DNA of 64,000 bases from Nocardioides sp. WS12 (GTDB lineage: Bacteria > Actinomycetota > Actinomycetes > Propionibacteriales > Nocardioidaceae): contig NZ_CP053928.1 in NCBI RefSeq assembly GCF_014108865.1, positions 4,898,001-4,962,000 on the forward strand. The letters run 5' to 3'. The notes beneath the pieces were generated by a model that was not told the origin of the DNA, ran no database searches, and worked only from the letters and a program-made list of their open reading frames with translations. A program made the position numbers and the translations under genes. Below are positions 8,619-17,225 of the stretch, in pieces (the first letter of the stretch is position 1; each line of letters opens with the position of its first letter).

Positions 8619-9352
8619 GTGCACCTCGCACTGTCATCGTCACCGGCGGCAGCCGTGGTCTGGGTCAGGGGATCGTCCAGTCGTTCCTCGACGCCGGCGA
8701 CCGCGTGGCCACCTGCTCGCGCTCCGAGACCGACGCGGTGCGCGCCTGGCAGTCGGACCCGCAGTACGCCGACCGATTCCTGTTCCGTGAGGCCGACCTG
8801 GCCGATCGCGAGCAGTCGACCCAGTTCGTCAAGGACGTGCTGACGGAGTGGAAGTCCGTCGACGTCCTGATCAACAATGCGGGCGTCGCACGCGACGGCA
8901 TCCTCGCGCTGTTCTCGGACGAGGACACCGACACGGTCATCGACCTCAACCTCAAGGCGACGATCCACGTCACCCGCCAGGTGGTCCGCAACATGCTCGT
9001 CCACGGCGGCGGCCGGATCGTCAACATCTCCTCGATCGTCGGTCTGACCGGCTACCGCGGACTGACGGTCTACGGCGCCACCAAGGCCGCCCTCGACGGG
9101 TTCACCCGGGCCCTGGCGCGCGAACTCGGCAGCCGCAAGGTCACGGTCAACAGCATCGCGTCGGGCTACCTGCGCACCGAGATGAGCCACGGCCTCGATG
9201 GCGGCCAGCTCGACCAGATCGTCCGCCGTACCCCCGCGGGTCGCCTCGGCGAGCCCGCGGACATCGCGCGTGCCATCGACTTCCTCGTCGACCCGCGCAA
9301 CGACTGGATCACCGGCCAGGTCCTCGTGGTCGACGGTGGTCTGACCGCCTGA
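8615..9352 (+). CDS. FabG-like 3-oxoacyl-ACP reductase (SDR)
   Basis: A 245-residue classical short-chain dehydrogenase. The cofactor motif is TGGSRGLG (10-17), INNAGVA follows near 86, and the catalytic Ser is in NISS (139/140), with Tyr153 and Lys157 in YGATK. The C-terminus ends in VVDGGLTA, as in FabG proteins. Its position directly behind the ACP gene suggests a 3-oxoacyl-ACP substrate, although SDRs in such loci can also act on sugars. Confidence 0.9.
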   Translation: MSAPRTVIVTGGSRGLGQGIVQSFLDAGDRVATCSRSETDAVRAWQSDPQYADRFLFREADLADREQSTQFVKDVLTEWKSVDVLINNAGVARDGILALFSDEDTDTVIDLNLKATIHVTRQVVRNMLVHGGGRIVNISSIVGLTGYRGLTVYGATKAALDGFTRALARELGSRKVTVNSIASGYLRTEMSHGLDGGQLDQIVRRTPAGRLGEPADIARAIDFLVDPRNDWITGQVLVVDGGLTA

Positions 9353-9359
9353 TCTGCCC

Positions 9360-9397
9360 TACCGCCTGACGGGTCATTCGTGACTCGTCAGGCGGTA
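9360..9397. terminator. hairpin between convergent genes
   Basis: TACCGCCTGACG (9360-9371) pairs perfectly with CGTCAGGCGGTA (9386-9397) over 12 bp with a 14-base loop. It lies right after the reductase stop and overlaps the end of the flippase gene. There is no long T run, so a terminator role is likely but not certain. Confidence 0.5.
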
Positions 9398-10644
9398 CGC
9401 ATTTCCGGGTGAGCCGATGCGGGCACGTCGCCGCCCTTCCAGGCAATGGCCACCCACCAGCACGCGGTGGTGACGCCCGTGCCGATCGCCATGGCCCACA
9501 GGGCTCCCTCGGCACCGCCGAGCGCGGCGCCGACGACCATGCACACACCAGCGAGCACCAGGCTGACGATGTCGGTCACCATCGCGACCTGGATCCGGTG
9601 CCGTCCGATCAGTGCTGCCCGCAGGCCGCTCTGCCCGGCCATCAGGAGCACCTTGAGGCTGACCGCCAGCATGAGCGGCTCCACGACGTCCCAGGCCTCG
9701 CCGAGCACGGCGTGGCCGATGAAGTCGGGCAGGAACACCAGCAGCGCCATGGTCAGCGCGCCGACCACGAAACAGATCAGCATCGCCCGGCGCACGTGCG
9801 GCCAGAAGCTCGCGCCGGTGTCCCGTTCCCGCGCGATGTCGGCGGCCGCCGAGGTCGAGACCGACGTCTGTACGGCGGTGCTCGGCGCCGCGAGCAGCGT
9901 GGCTGCCCGGAACGCGGCCACCGCGAGCGGACTGCTGAAGAGCGACATCAGCGATGCCGTCAGCAGCACGGTGCCGCTGGCCGCCACACCGCCGACCAGC
10001 GAGCGCCACGAGAAGCCCCAGTGCTCACGAACCCAGTCCAGTCCGTCGCGCGAGGGGACGCCGTACTGAGCGAAGACCCAGAGGGCGGCGAGGGCACCCG
10101 AGCCAGCCCAGATCGCCACCAGCCAGGTGAGCGAGTCGAGATCGAGAACGATGATCGCGCCGAAGCCGGCGGCGAGCAGGACGACCCACAGCGCATCGAG
10201 GACGATGGACTTCCCGGGCTGCTGACGGCCAATGCCGAGATAGCGCCCGACGTCGTGCACGAGCAACAACGGCATCGGTGCGGCGAGCGCGAGGATCGGC
10301 CCCGCCAGGGCGCTGTCTGCGGCCAGCAGTGCGAGCCCGGCAACCAGGCACAGGACACCGGCGACCAGTCCGATCAGGAAGGTCGAGGCCAGGATGCTGC
10401 GGGGTCGGGTGTCGGCGTCCTCGGGATGCACCACGACGGTGGTCGAGATCAGGCTGCGGATCGCCACCTGCGCGACCGTGAAGACCATCATGATCAGGCT
10501 GAAGCGACCGAAGTCCTCCGGCTCGAAGGCGTGCGCGACCCAGATCAGGGCGCCGATGTTGGAGAGGCTGGAGAGGATCTGGTCGATCGTGATCAGACCG
10601 ACGCGGCGACCTGAACCCGCGGTCGTCGGGGTGGATTCGGTCAT
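9388..10644 (-). CDS. Wzx-like polysaccharide flippase (MOP superfamily)
   Basis: A 418-residue integral membrane protein with about 12 hydrophobic segments. It begins VGLITIDQILSSLSNIGALIWVAHAFEPEDFGRF-like, which matches the first helices of Wzx/MurJ-type exporters. It would flip the lipid-linked repeat unit across the membrane. The ATG at 10644 overlaps the stop of the condensation-like gene (ATGA), which sets the start. A longer frame up to 10833 is out-of-frame shadow of that gene. Confidence 0.87.
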   Translation of the reverse strand: MTESTPTTAGSGRRVGLITIDQILSSLSNIGALIWVAHAFEPEDFGRFSLIMMVFTVAQVAIRSLISTTVVVHPEDADTRPRSILASTFLIGLVAGVLCLVAGLALLAADSALAGPILALAAPMPLLLVHDVGRYLGIGRQQPGKSIVLDALWVVLLAAGFGAIIVLDLDSLTWLVAIWAGSGALAALWVFAQYGVPSRDGLDWVREHWGFSWRSLVGGVAASGTVLLTASLMSLFSSPLAVAAFRAATLLAAPSTAVQTSVSTSAAADIARERDTGASFWPHVRRAMLICFVVGALTMALLVFLPDFIGHAVLGEAWDVVEPLMLAVSLKVLLMAGQSGLRAALIGRHRIQVAMVTDIVSLVLAGVCMVVGAALGGAEGALWAMAIGTGVTTACWWVAIAWKGGDVPASAHPEMRTA

Positions 10645-11909
10645 CAACTGCTCGCCGACATGGTCTGCACCAGGTCGAGGTAGCCGTCGATGAGCGTGGC
10701 GAGCTGCTCGGGCGGGAGCCGGTTGTCGTCGGTCGAGATGTTGTGGACCAGCAGGCCGCGATAGTTCAGCGTCGCCGCGAACACCACCTGGTTCGGGGCA
10801 GACGGCAGCTGGCCGCTGACGAACCGCAACCACTCGGGATCAGTCCCGGGATCGACGACGCCCATGTTGCTCACGACCACGCAGGGCGGTCCGGACGCGA
10901 GCGCGGCCGCGACCAGGGCCTTACCGGCAACGAGGTCGACGACGTGCTCGACGCGGGTGAGGTGGAAGAAGAGGTCGGCCTCGCCGCGGCCGAGCGCCTC
11001 CTTGATCGTGGAGGCGACCTCGGTCGCCAGCCCCCAGACGTCCTCGGTGTCGACCCGGTAGGGCCGACCGAGGACGGCGACCGCCATCGACGGCGGGCGC
11101 CCGGGATCGTCACTGGGCAACGAGACGTCGGCCGGAACCGAGAGGTGCAGCGCCGCCGTCGGGTCGGCCGCACACAGGTGGCGTGCCACCGAGACCAGCC
11201 AGGCGGCACCGACGGTGGAGAAGGCGCCGGAGCCGTGGACCTTCCCGGCCTTCACCAGGCTGCTCGCGCGCTCGGCGTCGAAGATCATCAACTGCAGGCG
11301 GGAGCGACGCTCACCGGACACGTCCGGCCACCAGTCCGGACCGGGCGCACCGACCTCGACGCTGCGGGACTTGAGATCGCGGAGCACCTCGATCATCTCG
11401 CGCCGATCCTGCTGCCAGGGGTAGTCCTGCCGTGTCTGCGGTGCTTCCGACAGGGACTGCTGCTCCGGGATGTCCTGCCCGTCAAGGAAGCGAACGAAGG
11501 TCTGGATCTCCGAGATCCCGATCCGGCCGTCGAAGAAGGAGTGGTGGCCGACGAACAGGACACGAGAACTGCCCTCCGTCGTACTCCGCAGGTAGCGAAG
11601 GCGCAGCGGCGTCCCGAGGTCGTAACGGATGGCCGCTTCCTCGTCGAAGACCGCGTCCCACAGGTCCTCGGTGAGCTCGCGCGTCGAGAAGAAATCCCCG
11701 TCGGTGCCGGCGTCAGCGATCGTGAGGTCCTCGCGAGCGACGGTGCGGGCGAGCACCCGCCGCGCACGGAACTCCTGCCAGCGCTGGGCGACGAACTCGA
11801 CATCGAAGCAGCGATCGAGGTCCGCGCTGATCAACACGTTGGCCGGCCAGCACTGGTCGAGCAGTGTGTAGTACTTCTCGGCGACCGTCATCGATCGGTG
11901 GGAACCCAC
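10644..11909 (-). CDS. condensation-domain-like acyltransferase (HHxxxDG)
   Basis: A 421-residue protein of the chloramphenicol-acetyltransferase/condensation superfamily. The catalytic motif HHSFFDG is at about residues 122-128. A late RFVSGQLPSAPNQVVFAATL-like segment resembles the end of PapA5/condensation domains. Relatives join a thioester-bound acyl group to an alcohol or amine. The GTG at 11909 is chosen because AGGAGG lies 8 bases upstream. It is coupled to the flippase gene and sits between the ACP genes and the AMP-ligase gene, so it is the best candidate for moving the acyl chain from ACP to a sugar. Confidence 0.8.
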   Translation of the reverse strand: MGSHRSMTVAEKYYTLLDQCWPANVLISADLDRCFDVEFVAQRWQEFRARRVLARTVAREDLTIADAGTDGDFFSTRELTEDLWDAVFDEEAAIRYDLGTPLRLRYLRSTTEGSSRVLFVGHHSFFDGRIGISEIQTFVRFLDGQDIPEQQSLSEAPQTRQDYPWQQDRREMIEVLRDLKSRSVEVGAPGPDWWPDVSGERRSRLQLMIFDAERASSLVKAGKVHGSGAFSTVGAAWLVSVARHLCAADPTAALHLSVPADVSLPSDDPGRPPSMAVAVLGRPYRVDTEDVWGLATEVASTIKEALGRGEADLFFHLTRVEHVVDLVAGKALVAAALASGPPCVVVSNMGVVDPGTDPEWLRFVSGQLPSAPNQVVFAATLNYRGLLVHNISTDDNRLPPEQLATLIDGYLDLVQTMSASS

Positions 11910-12032
11910 GGTTCGCTCCTCCTGGGGGGCTGGTAGCGGCGGCGTCATCCTGTCACGCGAGGCGTGGCCGCTGACCGCCTTCGTGAAGGAAACGGTTCGG
12001 GGACCCCCCGGTCACGCCCGCAGCCCTCCTTG

Positions 12033-12038
12033 GATACT
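12033..12038 (+). promoter_or_regulatory. -10 element for a leaderless transcript
   Basis: GATACT lies 7 bases upstream of the ATG at 12046. No Shine-Dalgarno sequence is present. Confidence 0.55.
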
Positions 12039-12045
12039 GGTCGGC

Positions 12046-13458
12046 ATGATCCGGCTCCTCGAAGCGGCCGCAGCGAGAACGCCTTCGCAGCCCGCGGTCA
12101 TCACCCCCGAAGGCGTCGTTTCGTACGACGACCTGCTCGCCGAAGCACGCAGGGTGGCTGCCGCGCTCACCCGTCGCGGGATCGCCCGGTTCGCGATCGT
12201 CGAGCCCGACGCCGCGTGGGTGTTGCGTCTCCTGGGCGGTGCTGCGGCAGCCGGCGTCGAACCGTGCCAGTACCAGCCCGACATCGACGCCACCCAGTTC
12301 GCCGAGCAGGCCGCGACCCTGGCTCACGAGTTCGTGGTGAGTCGGCGCGCAGACCTGGTCGGCGACTTCACGGTGATCCGACCGGAGGAGTTGCTCGCCG
12401 ACTCCCCCGACGCCGCGTCACCGGCACAGGCACCGGCGAGCGATGGCCCGCAACCGTTGATGATTCGGACCACCGGCACCACCGGACTGCCGAAGGCGGC
12501 TCGCCACGACTGGAGCGTGCTGGCCCGCACGGCCCTCGACGCGAAGCCGCGACCCGAGCAGCGGTGGCTGCTGGCCTACGGTCCGCACCAGTTCGCGGGC
12601 ATCCAGGTCCTGCAGCACGTCGTGTCCGTCGGTGCGACGCTCGTCGCGCCGTTCCCGCGCCAGCCCCGCGACGGACTCGACGCCCTGCTGGCCGGCGACC
12701 TCACCTGCGTCAGCGCGACGCCGACGTACTGGCGCTTCCTGCTCGCCGAGGCGCGGAGTCGTCGGGTCAGCCTCCCGGCGCTGTCCCAGATCACCCTGGG
12801 CGGCGAGGCCAGTTCGCCCGACCTGCTCACCGATCTGCAGGCCGCGTTCCCGTCGGCCCGGATCTCCCAGATCTATGCGTCCACGGAGTTCGGCTCCATC
12901 GCGTCGGTGCGCGACGGCCGCCCGGGACTCTCGGCCGGCAGCCTGTGGAGCGACACCAACCCCGACGGACTGTTGCGCGTCATCGACGGCGAACTGTGGG
13001 TCCGCGCAGGCACCGGCATGCTCGGCTACGCCGGTGACGTGCCCGAACCGGGCGACACCGCTGGCGCCACCGCTGATGACACCGACGCCGGCTGGAAGCC
13101 CACCGGCGACCTGGTCGACCTGGTCGAGGACCGGGTCGTGTTCCGCGGCCGCACGTCCGAGGTGATCAACGTCGGCGGCGTGAAGGTGCACCCGCTGCCG
13201 GTCGAGGACCGGATCACGCCGCTCCCCTCGGTGGCGATGGCGCGCGTCTTCGGTCGCCCGAACCGCCTCACCGGCGCCATCGTGGCCGTCGAGATCGTGC
13301 CCGAGGGCGGCCTCGACGGTGCCGACACCAACGAGATCCGCCGGCAGATCAGTGCCGCCCTGGCCGACCTGCCCCCGGCATGGCACCCACGGAGCGTGAA
13401 GTTGGTGGCGTCGTTCGAAACCCGCGGGGAGAAGACCGTGCGGGGCCTGCAGGACTGA
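12046..13458 (+). CDS. AMP-dependent acyl synthetase/ligase (ANL family)
   Basis: It activates a carboxylic acid as the acyl-adenylate and then passes it to CoA or an ACP. It has 470 residues. The P-loop is TTGTTGLPKA (about 142-151), followed by YASTEFG, GWKPTGDLV, FRGRTSEVINVGGVKV and a C-terminal GEKTVRGLQD that carries the usual catalytic lysine. The protein is short for the family (often 500-550). No carrier domain is fused, so the separate ACP at 8361 may be its partner. The acid is unknown. Confidence 0.88.
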   Translation: MIRLLEAAAARTPSQPAVITPEGVVSYDDLLAEARRVAAALTRRGIARFAIVEPDAAWVLRLLGGAAAAGVEPCQYQPDIDATQFAEQAATLAHEFVVSRRADLVGDFTVIRPEELLADSPDAASPAQAPASDGPQPLMIRTTGTTGLPKAARHDWSVLARTALDAKPRPEQRWLLAYGPHQFAGIQVLQHVVSVGATLVAPFPRQPRDGLDALLAGDLTCVSATPTYWRFLLAEARSRRVSLPALSQITLGGEASSPDLLTDLQAAFPSARISQIYASTEFGSIASVRDGRPGLSAGSLWSDTNPDGLLRVIDGELWVRAGTGMLGYAGDVPEPGDTAGATADDTDAGWKPTGDLVDLVEDRVVFRGRTSEVINVGGVKVHPLPVEDRITPLPSVAMARVFGRPNRLTGAIVAVEIVPEGGLDGADTNEIRRQISAALADLPPAWHPRSVKLVASFETRGEKTVRGLQD

Positions 13459-13575
13459 AGGAGGCCGGTCAGCGCGTAGTCGCTGGACCTGACCCCGCCC
13501 CGGTGCACCCGTCCGTTATTCTCCGCATGAACTGCTGGCCCGCTCAAAGCCAGCTCCATCTGGCATGGAGGTCCG

Positions 13576-14544
13576 TTGCCGCCCGACTTCGCCTATCAAT
13601 CGCTTCGCCGCCTCGCCACTGTTCCCGGTGCACGTCACCTGGTGCAGCGACTCCGCAACGAGCAGGACGAGATGCGCCTGGCCATCGGCCGTCTCGAGAC
13701 GCACCTGCTCGACGTGCGCCCGGCACCCACCACCCTCGAGGACGTGGAGTTCCGCGTGTTCTCGCAGTTCGGTGAGGACGGCATCATCCAGCACCTGGCC
13801 CGCAAGACGAAGGTCCAGGACACGACATTCGTCGAGATCGGGACCGGCGACTACCGCGAGTCGAACACGCGCTTCCTGCTGCAGAACAACAACTGGCGCG
13901 GCCTGATCATCGACGGCGGCGAGGAGCACGTGAAGTTCGTGCTCGGCACCACGCTGAGCTGGCGCCACGACGTCGAGCCCGTGTCCGCGTTCGTCACCAC
14001 CGACAACATCAACGACCTGATCTCCGGTGGCGGTTTCACCGGCAGCCTGGGCCTGCTGTCGGTCGACGTCGACGGCAACGACTACTGGATCTGGGACGCG
14101 ATCACCGTCGTCGACCCGGCCATCGTCGTGGTCGAGTACAACGCCGTCTGGGGACCTGACGCGGCCATCACGGTGCCCTACGACCCGGCGTTCGTGAACT
14201 CCTCGGCGCACTATTCGCAGCTCTACTTCGGCGCCTCGCTGGGTGCGTTCATGCACCTCGCGAAGAGCCGGGGCTACCGCTTCGTCGGCTGTGCGAGCAA
14301 CGGAGCCAACGCGTTCTTCGTCCGCGAGGACGTCGCCGGCGACATCCCGGAGCAGACAGCACGCTCGGGGTATCGGGAGAGTCGCTTCCTCACGGCACGC
14401 AACGAGGACGGCACGTTGTCGCGGATCCGCTCCCGGGCGGACCGGATCGCGACGATGGGGCACCTGCCCGTCATCGACGTGACCACGGGCGAGACGACCA
14501 CGGTCGCGGAGGCCGTCGAAGGCGGCAGCGGGGGCAACGCATGA
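13576..14544 (+). CDS. FkbM-like methyltransferase-fold protein
   Basis: A 322-residue protein. FSQFGEDGIIQHLA, FVEIGTGDYRESNTR and LLSVDVDGNDYWIW match a group of FkbM-related proteins in polysaccharide loci. A glycine in the SAM-binding motif I is kept, so methyl transfer is plausible but unproven. The TTG start has GGAGG (13567-13571) four bases upstream. Its stop overlaps the next start (ATGA). Confidence 0.75.
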   Translation: MPPDFAYQSLRRLATVPGARHLVQRLRNEQDEMRLAIGRLETHLLDVRPAPTTLEDVEFRVFSQFGEDGIIQHLARKTKVQDTTFVEIGTGDYRESNTRFLLQNNNWRGLIIDGGEEHVKFVLGTTLSWRHDVEPVSAFVTTDNINDLISGGGFTGSLGLLSVDVDGNDYWIWDAITVVDPAIVVVEYNAVWGPDAAITVPYDPAFVNSSAHYSQLYFGASLGAFMHLAKSRGYRFVGCASNGANAFFVREDVAGDIPEQTARSGYRESRFLTARNEDGTLSRIRSRADRIATMGHLPVIDVTTGETTTVAEAVEGGSGGNA

Positions 14545-15269
14545 GGCACCGCATTCGTGTGTTCAAGGCCAAGACCCTGGCCTGGCTCGGGTTCATCGGG
14601 TTCATCGTGGCGGTGGCCCGTCGTCGGGTCGACCAGGTGTGGGTCGGCGACTCCAACGCGGTCATGATGGTGACGAGTTCCTTCCCCCCGCTGGGCGTGG
14701 GTCGCGGCGACGACGGGCGTTGGGTCTGGCACCTCGGACCGCGCCTCATGTACTCGATCTCGCGGGACGGGTTCAAGCCCGGCATGCGCCGCGCACTGCG
14801 GATCCTTCGCCTGGTGCCGGGCCACGACCGGGTCAACTGGTTCTTCAGCTTCGGTGAGATCGACCTGCGGTGCCACCTCGCACCGCGCGTCAAGGAGAAG
14901 CCGGAACTGCCCTTCATCCCGACGTACATCGAGCGGGTCCGGTCCCTGGTGTCGGAGTTCGGCGCGTCCCACGCCTTCATCGTGGTGCCCGTGCCGCCGG
15001 CAGTCGACATCTTCGTCGACGAGGGCTTCCCGATCGAGGGAACCCTCGAGGACCGTCTGGCAGCGCACCGCCTGATGCGGTCCGACCTCCTGGCCGTGAC
15101 GCAGGCCGAGCAGTCCCGTCCGAGGATCGAAGCGCTGGACCTGACCGACGCCCTGAGCGACGCCAACGGCTACTACAGCCCGGAGTTCACCTCCGACGGG
15201 GTGCACCCGACCGACGCCGGACGGGCCGCTGCCCGTCAGGTCGTGGAACTCCAGCTCCAGTCCGCCTGA
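14541..15269 (+). CDS. SGNH/GDSL hydrolase
   Basis: A 242-residue protein with one N-terminal hydrophobic segment (about 13-26), which could be a membrane anchor or signal. Block I is VGDSNAV (nucleophile Ser38), block III-like is FSFGEIDLR, and block V is SDGVHP (Asp219, His222). Such enzymes add or remove O-acyl groups on sugars. It overlaps the FkbM-like gene by ATGA. With the nearby acyl genes, a deacylase or transacylase role on the polymer is a reasonable inference. Confidence 0.8.
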   Translation: MRHRIRVFKAKTLAWLGFIGFIVAVARRRVDQVWVGDSNAVMMVTSSFPPLGVGRGDDGRWVWHLGPRLMYSISRDGFKPGMRRALRILRLVPGHDRVNWFFSFGEIDLRCHLAPRVKEKPELPFIPTYIERVRSLVSEFGASHAFIVVPVPPAVDIFVDEGFPIEGTLEDRLAAHRLMRSDLLAVTQAEQSRPRIEALDLTDALSDANGYYSPEFTSDGVHPTDAGRAAARQVVELQLQSA

Positions 15270-15315
15270 CGTACGCCGGCAGGCGCCGGGTCAGTTCAGG
15301 CCAGGACCGGCCAGG

Positions 15316-16209
15316 TCAGGTCAGGGAGCCCGGCACCAGTCGCTGGATGACCGAGCGGCCGCTGTCGTCGTCCTCGTGGACGACGGCCACGTCCCAGTAG
15401 GTGCGCGCGCGGGCGGGCCCGGGCTGGTTCTCGAGCCGCCCGGCCGCCGCGATGATCTCGTCGGTGGTGGCCTGACCCAGGGGCGCCCCACCGTTGTCCC
15501 ACACGGCGACGTGCCGGTAGCCGAGCTCCGCAAGACGCGGCCAGACCGCGAGCGGGTCCAGGTCGGCGAGGCGGGTGAGGTACGGGTCGTACTCGAAGAA
15601 CAACACCGGACGTGCGTCTGCCCAGGCCTCGGCGATCGCCGGCACCAGGTTGACGTCGTAGCCGTCGGTGTCCGACTTGACCAGCCGCAGGTCGTCGAAG
15701 TCGGGGTTGTCCTTGCGCAGTCGCATCGCCGACACGGTCGGCATCGCGTCGGCAGCGGAACCCTTCACGAACCGGGTGGTGCCGCCGGTGCGGACGGCCG
15801 TGGCGCCGCTGCTCCCCTCCTCGACGACCAGCAGGGCCTCGACGACCGAGACCCGCTTGTCCTGGTCGACGTTGCGGTGCAGGAACTCCAGGTAGGCGCG
15901 GTCGGCTTCGATGCACAGCACCTTGCCGTCGGCCGCGTTCAGGATCTGTACGGCGGAGTCACCGACGTTGGCGCCGACGTCGAGGACCGTCAGCGGCGGT
16001 GCCGCCTCGGCGAGCCCCTTCGCCAGTTCGACCAGGTTCTGCCCGTACAGCGGGCCCCAGGTGGCGTAGTCCGGCAGGCGGTGCGACCAGGGCAGGACCA
16101 GCTGAACGCCCTGGACCTCCCGGGTCACCGGGCGGAACGGGAACCGGTCACGGATCAACCAGCTCACCCGCCGCTTCGCAGTCGAGACCATCGCATCGGG
16201 CCGCATCAT
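15316..16209 (-). CDS. FkbM family methyltransferase
   Basis: A 297-residue protein. Motif I is LTVLDVGANVGDSAVQIL, then LCIEADRAYLEFLHRN and LVKSDTDGYDVNLV, the usual FkbM signature (DVGAN...E...K.D.(D/E)G). It probably O-methylates a sugar. The first of two adjacent ATGs (16207-16209) has AAGGAG eight bases upstream and overlaps the upstream dehydratase stop (ATGA), so it is taken as the start. The frame is open well beyond this, but that part is antisense shadow. Confidence 0.85.
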   Translation of the reverse strand: MMRPDAMVSTAKRRVSWLIRDRFPFRPVTREVQGVQLVLPWSHRLPDYATWGPLYGQNLVELAKGLAEAAPPLTVLDVGANVGDSAVQILNAADGKVLCIEADRAYLEFLHRNVDQDKRVSVVEALLVVEEGSSGATAVRTGGTTRFVKGSAADAMPTVSAMRLRKDNPDFDDLRLVKSDTDGYDVNLVPAIAEAWADARPVLFFEYDPYLTRLADLDPLAVWPRLAELGYRHVAVWDNGGAPLGQATTDEIIAAAGRLENQPGPARARTYWDVAVVHEDDDSGRSVIQRLVPGSLT

Positions 16210-17201
16210 CCGCCGAGCTCCTTCTTGTGCTGCACGAGGCGACCGAGGTGCTCGATGTCGGCGTCGACCATCAACTGAGCCAACTCGGTCGCGTGGGTCT
16301 TGGCCTTCCATCCCAGCACGGAGTGCGCCTTCGACGCATCCCCGATCAGCGCATCGACCTCGGTCGGACGCTCGTAGGACTTGTCGTAGCGGACGTGGTC
16401 CTCCCAGTTCAGGCCGGCGTGGGAGAAGGCCGCCTCGCAGAAGTCGCGAACGGTCGCACCGACGCCGGTGGCCAGGACGAAGTCCTGCGGCTCGTCCTGC
16501 TGCAGCATCCGCCACATGCCTTCGACGTACTCGGGCGCGAAGCCCCAGTCGCGGACGGCGTCCAGGTTGCCCAGGTCGAGGTGGTCGGAGATGCCGAGCT
16601 TGATCGACGCCACACCGAGCGTGATCTTGCGGGTCACGAAGCTCTCGCCCCGACGCGGGGACTCGTGGTTGAAGAGGATCCCGGAGACCGCGAACAGGTC
16701 GTAGGCCTCGCGGTAGTTGATGGTCACCCAGTGCGAGTAGAGCTTCGCGGCGCCGTACGGCGACCGCGGGTAGAACACCGTCGACTCGCTCTGGGGCGGC
16801 GGGGTGGCGCCGAACATCTCGGACGTGGAGGCCTGGTAGAACCGGCAATCCAGCCGGGCAGCGCGGATCGCCTCGAGCAGTCGCAAGGTGCCGACCGCGT
16901 CCGTGGACGCGGTGTACTCGGGCAGCTCGAACGACACCTTCACGTGGCTCTGGGCGCCGAGGTTGTAGACCTCGTGCGGAGCGATGTCACGCAACTGGTT
17001 GCTCAGGCTGACCCCGTCCGTGAGGTCGCCGTAGTGCAGGTGCAGGTCGGCTGCTCCATGCAGATGATCGATCCTGCTGCGGTTCAAGGTCGACGACCGA
17101 CGGACCAATCCGTGGACTTCGTACCCCTTTCCGAGCAGCAGTTCGGCGAGATAGGAACCATCCTGACCGGTGATGCCGGTGATGAGTGCGCGCTTCGTCA
17201 C
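16206..17201 (-). CDS. gmd: GDP-mannose 4,6-dehydratase
   Basis: It converts GDP-D-mannose to GDP-4-keto-6-deoxy-D-mannose, the precursor of GDP-fucose, GDP-rhamnose and related sugars. It has 331 residues. The NADP motif is TGITGQDGSYLAELL, the family motif is GLVRRSS, the catalytic region is QASTSEMFG (Thr, Glu) with Tyr/Lys in SPYGAAK, and FNHESPRRGESFVTRK is near diagnostic. The GTG at 17201 begins VTKRALITG and lies 8 bases after a -10 element, so the message is probably leaderless. Confidence 0.94.
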   Translation of the reverse strand: MTKRALITGITGQDGSYLAELLLGKGYEVHGLVRRSSTLNRSRIDHLHGAADLHLHYGDLTDGVSLSNQLRDIAPHEVYNLGAQSHVKVSFELPEYTASTDAVGTLRLLEAIRAARLDCRFYQASTSEMFGATPPPQSESTVFYPRSPYGAAKLYSHWVTINYREAYDLFAVSGILFNHESPRRGESFVTRKITLGVASIKLGISDHLDLGNLDAVRDWGFAPEYVEGMWRMLQQDEPQDFVLATGVGATVRDFCEAAFSHAGLNWEDHVRYDKSYERPTEVDALIGDASKAHSVLGWKAKTHATELAQLMVDADIEHLGRLVQHKKELGG

Positions 17202-17209
17202 GGGGGCAC

Positions 17210-17217
17210 AGTATCGT
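17210..17217. promoter_or_regulatory. overlapping divergent -10 elements
   Basis: On the minus strand GATACT (17210-17215) is 8 bases before the gmd GTG. On the plus strand TATCGT (17212-17217) is 8 bases before the glycosyltransferase ATG at 17226. The two -10 boxes share four base pairs and both imply leaderless starts, so RNA polymerase could occupy only one direction at a time. Confidence 0.55.
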
Positions 17218-17225
17218 CGCGTCTC

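Noticed and set aside
15999..17225. N-terminal extension of the glycosyltransferase at 17226
   Set aside because: It is antisense to the FkbM and gmd genes and not protein-like; the ATG at 17226 has a promoter 8 bases upstream.
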